Source: Myxococcales bacterium
GTDB taxonomy: Bacteria > Myxococcota > UBA727 > JABDBI01
Direction: 5' to 3'
NCBI GenBank assembly: GCA_023248545.1
Contig: JAHFEF010000005.1
Location: 1 to 32,487, forward strand
Length of the DNA stretch: 32,487 nt
Program-made: the position numbers and the translations under genes
Notes under the pieces: generated by a model
Databases searched by the model: none
Told to the model about the DNA's origin: nothing
What the model saw: only the letters and a program-made list of their open reading frames with translations
Shown: piece by piece, positions 1 to 6,835 of the stretch
How positions within the stretch are numbered: position 1 is the stretch's first letter
Layout: each line of letters opens with the position of its first letter

Positions 1-2
1 CG

Positions 3-872
3 CTGATGCGCTCGGGCCAGGTTTTGTTTGCCTATCTGCACCTCGCCGCGGATCTGGAACTCACCCAAGCTTTATTGAAACAAAAAGTTTCTGGCGTGGC
101 CTTTGAAACGATTCAAGTGGGCAACTCTTTGCCACTTTTAAAACCGATGAGCGAAGTGGCCGGTCGCATGTCCATTCAGGTCGGTGCGTGGTGCTTGGAA
201 AAACAACAGGGTGGCAAGGGCTTGTTACTCGGCGGCGTCGCGGGCGTCCCCAAGGCCAAAGTAGCCATTTTGGGTGGTGGAGCAGCTGGGTTGCAAGCCG
301 TCAAAGTGGCAGTCGGAATGGGTGCTCTGGTCACCGTGCTAGATACGAATCTTGAAAGACTCGAGTATCTCGACAATCTCTTTTCAGAACGTGTCCAGGC
401 TCTCTATTCAACACCCTATAGCATTGCAGAAGCCGTGGCCGAAGCTGACCTGGTGGTGGGTGCTGTGCTGATCGCTGGCGCCAAAGCACCTAAACTAGTC
501 ACTCGGAAATTACTCGGCCAAATGAGCAAGGGCTCAGCCATCGTTGACATTGCCATCGATCAAGGCGGCTGCGTTGAAACCATGCATGTCACCACCCATG
601 ATAATCCGATTTTTCAAGTCGATGGAATCGTGCATTATGGTGTTGGAAACATGCCAGGCGCTGTCGCGCGTACGAGCACGTTTGCGCTCGCCCAAGCCAC
701 GCTGCCCTACCTGCGTTTGCTGGCTGGAGCTGGCCTGAAAGCGGCTTGCGAACAAAATAAGAGCTTGGCACTAGGATTAAATACGCATCAAGGCTATCTT
801 ACCTACGAAGCGGTCGCAGAAGCCCATGGATTAGCCTTTCATGAATATTCTCAAAGCCTGGCAACGTCTTGA
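3..872 (+). CDS. ald: Alanine dehydrogenase, 3' part (5' end outside window)
   Basis: NAD-dependent oxidative deamination of L-alanine to pyruvate and ammonia, in the cytoplasm. The reading frame is open to the left window edge, so the ATG at 6 is internal. A full protein is about 370 residues, and roughly the first 80 are missing. Visible family blocks are GQVLFAYLHLAAD, the substrate-site stretch MSEVAGRM, the Rossmann glycine loop GGGAAGLQA, and the highly conserved VIGAVLIPGAKAPKLVT-like and DQGGC stretches, followed by HYGVGNMPGAVARTST. These match alanine dehydrogenase rather than the PntA transhydrogenase alpha subunit, because the chain ends soon after the family C-terminus with no extra membrane part. 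The 3' end overlaps the following kinase gene by 32 bases, which suggests co-transcription. Confidence 0.95.
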   Translation: MMRSGQVLFAYLHLAADLELTQALLKQKVSGVAFETIQVGNSLPLLKPMSEVAGRMSIQVGAWCLEKQQGGKGLLLGGVAGVPKAKVAILGGGAAGLQAVKVAVGMGALVTVLDTNLERLEYLDNLFSERVQALYSTPYSIAEAVAEADLVVGAVLIAGAKAPKLVTRKLLGQMSKGSAIVDIAIDQGGCVETMHVTTHDNPIFQVDGIVHYGVGNMPGAVARTSTFALAQATLPYLRLLAGAGLKAACEQNKSLALGLNTHQGYLTYEAVAEAHGLAFHEYSQSLATS

Positions 873-1821
873 ACCTGAACTCGTAGAACCAATTCCCGTT
901 GGTTTGATCAACCAAACCTATCGGGTCAAGACTCCCAATGGTCTCTATGTTTTGCAAAAATTACACCCGATTTTTGCCCCTGAAGTCAATGCCGATATTT
1001 TGGCTGTGACAGACTATCTCGCCTCTAAAGGCTTTATCACCCCTAGGCTCATCAAGACAGATTCCGGCGATCTATGGGCGCTAGAAGACAGCCAATGCTG
1101 GCGGATGCTGAGCTACATCGAAGGGCATACGTTTGAGCAAATCAAAAATCCGGACCTGGCTTATTCGGGCGGCCAATTGGTCGGCCGTTTTCACAAAGCG
1201 TTGTTTGATTTCAAGTACGACTATCAATCCGTACGAAGCAACGTTCACAATACGCCGGTCTATTTAGAGCGCTTGGAGCGAAACCTGGCTCAAAATCCAA
1301 ATCATCCTTTTTTCGAACGTGTCTCTCGCATCAGCCACAAGCTCATCAAAGACGCCAGGGCGATTCCAGATTTATGGAAACTACCAGCAAGACATAGCCA
1401 TGGCGATCTTAAAATTAGCAATCTGATTTTTAACTCCAAGCAAGAAGCGATCTGTTTGATAGACTTAGACACACTCGGCAAAATGCCGTGGGCCATCGAA
1501 ATGGGTGACGCGTTTAGATCCTGGTGCAACCAAAATGGCGAGAACCAGTCTAACAGCCTATTTGATCAGCCGATTTACGAAGCCACGCTGGCTGGCTATC
1601 AGGAACAAGCCTGGAAATGCTGGACAAAGCCTGAGAAAGATTCTCTGCTCCAAGGCATCAAGCTCATCCCTCTCGAACTCTGTGCACGATTCTTGATAGA
1701 CATTTTCGAAGACCATTATTGGAAATGGGACAGCGAGCGATTTGAGACCCGTGCTGAACACAACTGGATCCGGGCCCAGAGCCAATGGACGCTCTATGAA
1801 GACATTTTGAGAAAACTGTAG
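841..1821 (+). CDS. APH-family phosphotransferase (N-acetylhexosamine/homoserine kinase-like)
   Basis: Soluble 326-residue kinase of the aminoglycoside phosphotransferase/choline kinase fold, using ATP to phosphorylate a small hydroxyl substrate. The N-lobe has GLINQTYRV and a YVLQKL strand resembling NahK-type sugar kinases. The catalytic loop HGDLKISN lies at residues 187-194 (catalytic Asp189, Asn194), and the metal-binding IDLDT is at 207-211. The substrate cannot be named from sequence. N-acetylhexosamine 1-kinase-like is the closest impression, and homoserine or methylthioribose kinase-like remain possible. ATG 841 is favoured because the N-lobe needs those residues; no strong ribosome site is seen, so coupling to ald is likely. 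The last codons (TTG AGA AAA CTG) lie in a 13-bp repeat that recurs at the end of the PIN gene downstream. Confidence 0.8.
   Translation: MNILKAWQRLEPELVEPIPVGLINQTYRVKTPNGLYVLQKLHPIFAPEVNADILAVTDYLASKGFITPRLIKTDSGDLWALEDSQCWRMLSYIEGHTFEQIKNPDLAYSGGQLVGRFHKALFDFKYDYQSVRSNVHNTPVYLERLERNLAQNPNHPFFERVSRISHKLIKDARAIPDLWKLPARHSHGDLKISNLIFNSKQEAICLIDLDTLGKMPWAIEMGDAFRSWCNQNGENQSNSLFDQPIYEATLAGYQEQAWKCWTKPEKDSLLQGIKLIPLELCARFLIDIFEDHYWKWDSERFETRAEHNWIRAQSQWTLYEDILRKL
1805..1817 (+). repeat. 13-bp direct repeat, left copy
   Basis: TTTTGAGAAAACT, identical to 2515-2527. It encodes the C-terminal LRKL of the kinase. Together with the right copy it brackets the toxin-antitoxin pair and looks like a target duplication or recombination scar. 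Confidence 0.75.
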
Positions 1822-1859
1822 TTGACTATAACAACTATAACAACTATAATAGTTGTTAT
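1819..1859. promoter_or_regulatory. Operator of the toxin-antitoxin pair (TAGTTG half-sites)
   Basis: Four copies of the hexamer TAGTTG or its complement CAACTA lie at 1819-1824 (+), 1832-1837 (-), 1841-1846 (-) and 1850-1855 (+). They form two inverted pairs. The right pair is the centre of a perfect palindrome with arms ATAACAACTA (1837-1846) and TAGTTGTTAT (1850-1859) around a 3-bp centre; the left arm is repeated directly at 1828-1837. The sites overlap the -35/-10 promoter and the antitoxin start codon. This is the expected layout for Phd/YefM autorepression. The stop codon of the upstream kinase lies in the first half-site. Confidence 0.75.
1822..1850 (+). promoter_or_regulatory. Sigma-70-type promoter giving a leaderless antitoxin mRNA
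   Basis: TTGACT at 1822-1827, a 17-bp spacer and a perfect TATAAT at 1845-1850. Transcription is expected about 7 bases downstream, at 1857-1858, which is the A of the antitoxin ATG. No ribosome-binding site precedes that ATG. Confidence 0.75.
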
Positions 1860-2118
1860 GAAGGCAACAGTCAGCACAATCGACCTAAGACATAACTTAG
1901 GAGAAATCCTGAATCGTGTAGATTTACGCCATGAGCAGTTTGTGATTGAACGAAAAGGAAAGAAAATGGCCGCCATTATTCCCATTGGCCTTTTTAACGA
2001 AATTCAGGAAGCAGCCAGGGAACATGTCGTCAAATTTTTGGACAATCTAAAAAGTGATTTATCTGATGCCGATGCAATGGCCCTGGCCAATGAAATCAAG
2101 CATGAAGTACGTTCATGA
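1858..2118 (+). CDS. Phd/YefM-family antitoxin
   Basis: 86-residue antitoxin and autorepressor. The N-terminal part (TVSTIDLRHNLGEILNRV, then FVIERKGKKMAAIIP) has the Phd/YefM pattern: a short strand, a helix that sets a regularly spaced motif before the DNA, and a hairpin ending in an A-x-I-x-P-like strand. The acidic helical tail (about residues 50-86) would bind and block the toxin. A longer frame could start at TTG 1822, but that TTG is the -35 box, so ATG 1858 is chosen. The gene shares ATGA (2115-2118) with the toxin, implying coupled translation. Regulation is probably conditional repression by the antitoxin or complex at the overlapping operator. Confidence 0.85.
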   Translation: MKATVSTIDLRHNLGEILNRVDLRHEQFVIERKGKKMAAIIPIGLFNEIQEAAREHVVKFLDNLKSDLSDADAMALANEIKHEVRS

Positions 2119-2531
2119 AAGTGGTTCTGGATGCCAATGTCTATTTGAGCGCGCTATTTTCTCCTCAAGGGACCTGCGCCCAAATACTGCGAAAGCTGGC
2201 ACACGATAAGCGCCCCCAATTGGTTACAAGCGAAGCCATCTGCGCGGAACTCCTGGCCTGCTTTAAAAAACCTAAAATCTTAAAATTGGTAAACCAGCCC
2301 GAATCGTCGCTCATTGCCTGGTTTGACTCTATTCAAGCAATCGCCCTGAAAGTGAACGATACACTCCATACAACTGGCGTTTGTCGTGACCCTAAGGACG
2401 AAATTTATCTATCGGCCGCAATTGCCAGCAAGGCCTCTTATCTCGTCACAGGAGACAAGGATCTTCTCGTGTTAGAATCGATAGAGCAAACCCTCATTGT
2501 AGATCCGGGGCAATTTTTGAGAAAACTATGA
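2115..2531 (+). CDS. PIN-domain toxin (VapC-like, COG1569 type)
   Basis: 138-residue PIN-fold ribonuclease toxin, expected to cut RNA with bound Mg or Mn ions. The acidic active-site set is visible: Asp6 in VVLDANVY, Glu45 in ICAELL, Asp92/Asp95 in CRDPKDE, and Asp114 with Asp116 in TGDKDLL. It resembles the COG1569 putative toxin group rather than classical short VapC proteins. The last four residues LRKL and the stop are encoded by the right 13-bp repeat, so the C-terminus may have been supplied by the insertion site. The gene shares ATGA (2528-2531) with the following thioredoxin gene. Confidence 0.88.
   Translation: MKVVLDANVYLSALFSPQGTCAQILRKLAHDKRPQLVTSEAICAELLACFKKPKILKLVNQPESSLIAWFDSIQAIALKVNDTLHTTGVCRDPKDEIYLSAAIASKASYLVTGDKDLLVLESIEQTLIVDPGQFLRKL
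2515..2527 (+). repeat. 13-bp direct repeat, right copy
   Basis: TTTTGAGAAAACT, identical to 1805-1817. It encodes the LRKL C-terminus of the PIN toxin. The following ATGA is the toxin stop and the thioredoxin start. Confidence 0.75.
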
Positions 2532-3037
2532 AGTTAGACACCGTAAAAGCGATTTTTTTTTGGTTCGCAGTGGCTTTAATTGGCGCTTTGATCGTATTCC
2601 AAGTTTCCCGGCGTGACCATTTTGCCCTCAGCAAGATCCCGGTTGAACCCAAGCCAGCACCCAATTTTACGCTTCAAAATACCTCGCTAGAGCAATACAA
2701 AGGCCAAACGGTTTTATTACACTTCTGGGCTACCTGGTGTGGGCCCTGTCGTGAAGAGATGCCTTTGTTGATCTCGCTTGGCCAACGCCTTAGAGACAAG
2801 CTCGTTATTTTAGCCGTTGCTGTAGATTCAAGCGAGTCAGACGTCAAAGCTTTCTTTGGAGATTTCAAGCCCGCATTCCCGGTGCTCTTGGACTTAAAAC
2901 ACGAAGTAGCCAGTCGCTATGGAATCTCCCAATTCCCAGAAACCATGCTCATAGGCCCTGATGGCAATGTTCAGGCACTGTACATTGGCCCTCAAAACTG
3001 GGATTTATTTGAAGTTAACGCCCAACATACCAAATAG
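2528..3037 (+). CDS. TlpA/ResA-like membrane-anchored thioredoxin
   Basis: 169-residue thiol-disulfide oxidoreductase, anchored by one N-terminal membrane helix (about residues 8-26) with the catalytic domain in the periplasm. The active site WCGPC is at 70-74, and the cis-proline segment is QFPET. The AhpC/TSA-type FTLQN...YKGQTVLLHFWATWC lead-in is typical of TlpA/ResA proteins that reduce apocytochrome or other exported thiols. The start codon overlaps the toxin stop (ATGA). Before the toxin-antitoxin insertion it probably overlapped the kinase stop in the same way. The 3' end overlaps the convergent Fic gene by 23 bases. Confidence 0.9.
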   Translation: MKLDTVKAIFFWFAVALIGALIVFQVSRRDHFALSKIPVEPKPAPNFTLQNTSLEQYKGQTVLLHFWATWCGPCREEMPLLISLGQRLRDKLVILAVAVDSSESDVKAFFGDFKPAFPVLLDLKHEVASRYGISQFPETMLIGPDGNVQALYIGPQNWDLFEVNAQHTK

Positions 3038-4064
3038 CTCGGCCTTGCCCATAGCGCACCAAATATCCATCAGAAACCAACTTGCTGAGATGAAATTTGA
3101 TCGTGCTCTTGGGGGCCTTTATCTCGCGCTCTACGTCAGTCATCGTGAGGCGATCTTGCTGTTTAGACAGCCGATAAATTTGCCCAGAAAGGGCTGGGAG
3201 TGAGGCCCCTTGAGCACTAACTTCGAGTTTCTTTTCGAGATTCCGTTTTTGCTTTTGAAGACATTGCAAAAAAAACCTCAGCCAAGAATCATAAACAGGG
3301 ACGTCGCTTTTCAGTGTCCCCTGGGTCCTCCGAAGTGCTACGTAATAGCGATCTTTGTTGGCTTCAACGACTGCCTCCATAGAAGCATATGGCACGTAGG
3401 CATAGCCTGCTCTGAGCAACAACAGGGTTGTCAAAATTCTCGATAGACGACCATTGCCATCTTGAAATGGGTGAATCGCCAAAAACTGAACAATAAAGAT
3501 TCCTATCACCACCAACGGGTGCATGCTGCGATCTTCCAAATGCTCTCTTGCCCACTGGACCAGTTCCTGCATTGCGCGTGGGGTTTCAAACGGCGTCTCG
3601 GTTGAAAATACAACACCCAAACTGTTACCTGCTGCATCGAATGCTTCTACGTGGTTTGGAAATTTCTTATACTCACCACGATGCCGTTGATCTTTTGTTG
3701 CATATTGGAGAAGCCGAGAGTGAAGCTGCCTAATATGGTTTTCTGTTAAGCGAAGATCTTCCCAGGCATCATACACAAGATTCATGGCCTCTGCATAGCC
3801 CGCGACTTCTTCTTCATCTCTGGTTTTAAACGAATGCAGTTCAAGTTTATCTAGTAATGCTTCTACTTCTTGGTCAGAAAGTTTAACCCCTTCAATTCTG
3901 GTAGATGAACCGACGCTTTCAATGGTCGCCACCCGCCTCAGTTGGTTCAGTTGATCACGAGGGATATTCTGTAAATTTGAAAACCGGCCTTTGAACTCAT
4001 CTACTTCGCTGATGAGCTGGACCATTTCAGAGGTTAGTTGCACTTCAACCGGCAATTGCGCCAT
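3015..4064 (-). CDS. Fic-domain protein (class II, N-terminal inhibitory helix) with C-terminal winged helix
   Basis: 349-residue cytoplasmic protein expected to transfer AMP, or another nucleotide-derived group, from a nucleotide to a target hydroxyl. The catalytic Fic motif HPFQDGNGRLSR begins at His198. The inhibitory motif S/T-x-x-x-E-G is present as STRIEG at 54-59 (Glu58), so activity should be self-inhibited through an N-terminal helix (class II). The C-terminal 60 or so residues (SKQQDRLTMTDVEREIK, then STIKFHLSKLVSDGYLVR) form a winged helix-turn-helix, common in this family. The start is set at ATG 4064 because GGGAG precedes it by 6-7 bases; an upstream TTG would translate the tandem repeat. 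It lies 52 bases downstream of tilS on the same strand. Confidence 0.88.
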   Translation of the reverse strand: MAQLPVEVQLTSEMVQLISEVDEFKGRFSNLQNIPRDQLNQLRRVATIESVGSSTRIEGVKLSDQEVEALLDKLELHSFKTRDEEEVAGYAEAMNLVYDAWEDLRLTENHIRQLHSRLLQYATKDQRHRGEYKKFPNHVEAFDAAGNSLGVVFSTETPFETPRAMQELVQWAREHLEDRSMHPLVVIGIFIVQFLAIHPFQDGNGRLSRILTTLLLLRAGYAYVPYASMEAVVEANKDRYYVALRRTQGTLKSDVPVYDSWLRFFLQCLQKQKRNLEKKLEVSAQGASLPALSGQIYRLSKQQDRLTMTDVEREIKAPKSTIKFHLSKLVSDGYLVRYGQGRAIWYVGR

Positions 4065-4078
4065 TTCAGACTCCCGTT

Positions 4079-4128
4079 GGCCGATCTTGGCCGATCTTGG
4101 CCGATCTTGGCCGATCTTAGCCGATTTT
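4079..4128. repeat. Tandem 10-bp repeat in the tilS-fic junction
   Basis: Four perfect copies of GGCCGATCTT (4079-4118), followed by a degenerate fifth, AGCCGATTTT (4119-4128). Each perfect copy holds one GATC and one GGCC. On the minus strand the degenerate copy encodes the C-terminal Lys-Ile-Gly of TilS, and the stop codon straddles the copy boundary. The array ends about 14 bases before the fic start, just upstream of its ribosome-binding site. Confidence 0.9.
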
Positions 4129-5055
4129 ACCCAAAAACACAACGTTTGAAGCCTTTATCTCAGCCACACAGCCTGGCAGACTCCATTTCCCTGTCCGCTG
4201 CTTGACCATCAATCCAAGCGTTTTGTTCGCCCCACGTAAATCTCGGTTTGGCAACAAGCTGCTCAAAGCCTTCTTGAAAGCTTGCAATAAAACCGCCTCT
4301 GGCGTGTTGGGTTCTAATCGAACCAAGACGCGCTGAACACCGTGAATCTCAATCAAACCGGATGCCCAATGCTGCAACGCCTCTAAATCAGCTTGGCGCT
4401 TTTGTGCTAAGCTAGCCAACCGAGCCTGAGGCGCCGGGTGCAATTTTAAGAAATCACGCACCTGCACACGAGCACCTAAGCTCTGCTGATTGGTCGGATC
4501 TGTAAAATAATCTAATTGGTTGAGTTCGGTCAAAACAGCGATCAAATAAGCGCGCGAGAATTCTAACAGCGGCCGTAAGACCAGGCCCTCTGAGTGTTTT
4601 GAGCGCGCAGGCATGGCTGAGCCCTCTGCCCCACCTCCATGACCCATCATGTCCATCACAAAGCTCTCGGCCTGATCATCTTGCGTATGCGCCGTGACAA
4701 TCGATCCCATGCTCAGCTTCTGCGCAGCTTGCCAGATCAGACCATAGCGACCTGATCTTAAACTCGCTTCGTCTTTTTTGGATGCTGGATAGAGTGATAA
4801 AACTTGAGCGCCAAAACCCAGCACGCGCGCACGGGCACACACGGCTTCAGCTTCTCGTTTGGATTCGAGCCGCGTGGCATGATCCACACTCACCACGTGA
4901 ATATTTTCAAATCTATGGGGCCAACAGGCTATGGCTTCCAACAAAGCACGTGAATCTGATCCCCCTGACACACAGAGAATAAATCCATCTGAGGGCAATA
5001 AAGATTCAAAAGCATTCCAAATAGGTTGCAACAACCGTCTTGTTTTCGTTTTCAT
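4117..5055 (-). CDS. tilS: tRNA(Ile)-lysidine synthetase
   Basis: ATP-dependent enzyme that attaches lysine to C34 of the CAU-anticodon tRNA-Ile so that it reads AUA. The PP-loop SGGSDS is at residues 30-35, with DHATR and AHTQDDQAESF following in family order, then the LRPLLEFSR motif. At 312 residues it is a short form with only a reduced C-terminal RNA-binding region, but that is normal in several lineages. The start is ambiguous: ATG 5055 (MKTKTRR) gives the usual short lead to the PP-loop, while GTG 5076 would add seven residues. Neither has a clear ribosome site. It is divergent from rpsA, and fic follows it. Confidence 0.9.
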   Translation of the reverse strand: MKTKTRRLLQPIWNAFESLLPSDGFILCVSGGSDSRALLEAIACWPHRFENIHVVSVDHATRLESKREAEAVCARARVLGFGAQVLSLYPASKKDEASLRSGRYGLIWQAAQKLSMGSIVTAHTQDDQAESFVMDMMGHGGGAEGSAMPARSKHSEGLVLRPLLEFSRAYLIAVLTELNQLDYFTDPTNQQSLGARVQVRDFLKLHPAPQARLASLAQKRQADLEALQHWASGLIEIHGVQRVLVRLEPNTPEAVLLQAFKKALSSLLPNRDLRGANKTLGLMVKQRTGKWSLPGCVAEIKASNVVFLGKIG

Positions 5056-5087
5056 AATGGCATAAGAACTAAGCACGAAACCCGTTC

Positions 5088-5110
5088 ATGACGAATTTTA
5101 ATTCGGTCAT
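5088..5110 (+). promoter_or_regulatory. Inverted repeat in the rpsA leader
   Basis: Arms ATGACGAATT (5088-5097) and AATTCGGTCAT (5100-5110) pair fully except for one unpaired G, around a TT centre, ending 15 bases before the rpsA GTG. It could be an mRNA hairpin for S1 autocontrol or a DNA operator in the tilS/rpsA divergent region. The pairing is seen directly; the role is inferred. Confidence 0.45.
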
Positions 5111-5125
5111 CTTAAAGGAAATTGA

Positions 5126-6835
5126 GTGAGAACCCAAGAAGAAACCCTATCATTTGAGGATTTGTTAAACGAAAGCTATGCCCGCGATGAGGTCCTGGAA
5201 GGCGAAATTGTCTCCGCGACCGTATTGGCCGTCAACAAAGATTTTATTTCAGTCGACATCGGCTACAAGTCAGAAGGCTTGATCCAGACGTCCGAATTCC
5301 CATCGATCAATGGCGAAATCCAAGTTAAAGTTGGAGACAAAGTTGACGTGATGGTCGAATCGCGTGAGGACGACTCAGGTCACCTGATCTTAAGCAAAGA
5401 AAAAGCGGACCGCATCAAAGTATGGGATGATATCTCACTCGCCTGCGAACGAGACGAAATTGTAGAAGGAACTGTCACCGGCCGAGTCAAGGGCGGTCTG
5501 CAAGTTGATATTGGCGTCCGAGCCTTTTTGCCGGGCAGCCAAGTAGACCTCCGCCCAATTCGCAATCTAGATAAAATGATCGGCGAACGGTTTCAATTTA
5601 AAGTGATTAAATTCAACAAAAAGCGCGGCAATATTGTTTTGAGCCGCCGTGCTTTGTTGGAGAAAGAACGCGAAGAAAAACGGGGCGCTACCCTGCAACA
5701 CCTGGCAGAAGGCGCTGTTTTGGAAGGCGTGATTAAAAACATGACCGACTACGGCGCGTTTGTCGATTTGGGTGGAGTTGACGGTTTGTTACACGTCACG
5801 GACATGAGCTGGGGACGTATTCAAAACCCAGCCGAGCTCTTCCAAGTGGGCAGTGTGGTCAAAGTCAAAATCTTGAAATACGACCCAGAACACGAACGTG
5901 TCTCTTTGGGCATTAAGCAAATCCAAGAAGATCCGTGGCTCAGAGCTCAGCAAGAGTTCCCAGTGGGTACCAAAGTCAGTGGCAAAGTGGTCTCTCTCAC
6001 AGATTACGGCGCATTTATTGAACTTCGACCCGGCATTGAAGGCCTGATTCACGTGTCTGAAATGTCTTGGACCAAACGCGTCAAGCATCCGTCTAAAATC
6101 GTCAATATTGGCGATGAAGTCGGCGCCATGGTTCTTGATATTGATCAGGAAAATAAGCGTATCTCGTTCGGTATGAAGCAAGTTGAGCCTAATCCATGGA
6201 CTCAGCTGGAAGAAAAATACCCCGTTGGTACAGTGATTCGCGGCCAAGTCAGGAATCTCACAGACTTTGGCATCTTTATTGGTATTGAAGACGGCATCGA
6301 TGGTTTGGTGCACATCAGTGATTTGTCTTGGACACACCGTGTCAAGCATCCCTCTGAAATCTTCCAAAAAGGCGATGAGGTCGAAGCGGTTGTTTTGAAC
6401 ATCGACGTCGAGAACGAGCGCTTCTCACTGGGCATCAAGCAGCTTCACGAAGATCCGTGGGGACGCATCCCACATGTGTATCCACGAGGTGCACGCGTGA
6501 AAGGCACCGTCTCGAAAGTCACTGACTTTGGGGCGTTTATTGAAATCGAACCTGGCATTGATGGCCTGTGCCATGTGTCTGAGTTTGCGGAAGAGCACGT
6601 TGAAAACCCGCATGATTTCGTCAAGCCAGGTGATCAAGTTGAAGTCATGATCATTGATATTGATGCAGAAGATCGCAAGATCGGCCTCTCCATGAAAGCG
6701 GTGAAAAAAGCTGAAAAAGGCTTTGATTATCGTGCCTACTTAGCCCAGCAAAACGCTCCGGCGATTAAAACAGGCAAAGGCGGCATGGGTACTTTGGGCG
6801 ATGCTTTAAAAGGTTTAAGCGTTTCGGGTGAATGA
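5126..6835 (+). CDS. rpsA: 30S ribosomal protein S1
   Basis: 569-residue mRNA-binding ribosomal protein that helps unfold and dock mRNA on the 30S subunit. Six S1/OB domains can be counted. The two N-terminal ones are diverged (around VLEGEIVSATVLAVNKDFIS and VEGTVTGRVKGGLQVDIG). Four closely similar ones follow, each with a (T/V)DYGAF or TDFGxF strand and an HV(S/T)(E/D)(M/L)SW-type turn; the last ends in CHVSEF. This matches the full-length proteobacterial type. The start is GTG 5126 with AAAGGA 6 bases upstream. The gene overlaps murJ by 8 bases. A hairpin lies in its leader. Confidence 0.97.
   Translation: MRTQEETLSFEDLLNESYARDEVLEGEIVSATVLAVNKDFISVDIGYKSEGLIQTSEFPSINGEIQVKVGDKVDVMVESREDDSGHLILSKEKADRIKVWDDISLACERDEIVEGTVTGRVKGGLQVDIGVRAFLPGSQVDLRPIRNLDKMIGERFQFKVIKFNKKRGNIVLSRRALLEKEREEKRGATLQHLAEGAVLEGVIKNMTDYGAFVDLGGVDGLLHVTDMSWGRIQNPAELFQVGSVVKVKILKYDPEHERVSLGIKQIQEDPWLRAQQEFPVGTKVSGKVVSLTDYGAFIELRPGIEGLIHVSEMSWTKRVKHPSKIVNIGDEVGAMVLDIDQENKRISFGMKQVEPNPWTQLEEKYPVGTVIRGQVRNLTDFGIFIGIEDGIDGLVHISDLSWTHRVKHPSEIFQKGDEVEAVVLNIDVENERFSLGIKQLHEDPWGRIPHVYPRGARVKGTVSKVTDFGAFIEIEPGIDGLCHVSEFAEEHVENPHDFVKPGDQVEVMIIDIDAEDRKIGLSMKAVKKAEKGFDYRAYLAQQNAPAIKTGKGGMGTLGDALKGLSVSGE

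Noticed and set aside
1822..1857. TTG start giving a longer antitoxin
   Set aside because: The added codons are the promoter and operator, and the family starts at the ATG 1858.
1805..2527. The toxin-antitoxin unit as an insertion sequence
   Set aside because: No transposase and no terminal inverted repeats are visible; only direct repeats are seen.
4079..4128. Decamer array as CRISPR or replication-origin iterons
   Set aside because: The unit is only 10 bp with no spacers, and no replication initiator gene or plasmid feature is nearby.
4065..4142. TTG start giving a longer Fic protein through the decamer array
   Set aside because: ATG 4064 has a good GGGAG site, while the extension would be translated repeat sequence.
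5789..6367. 192-codon open frame on the minus strand
   Set aside because: It is the antisense shadow of the repeated S1 domains of rpsA; its repeats mirror those domains.
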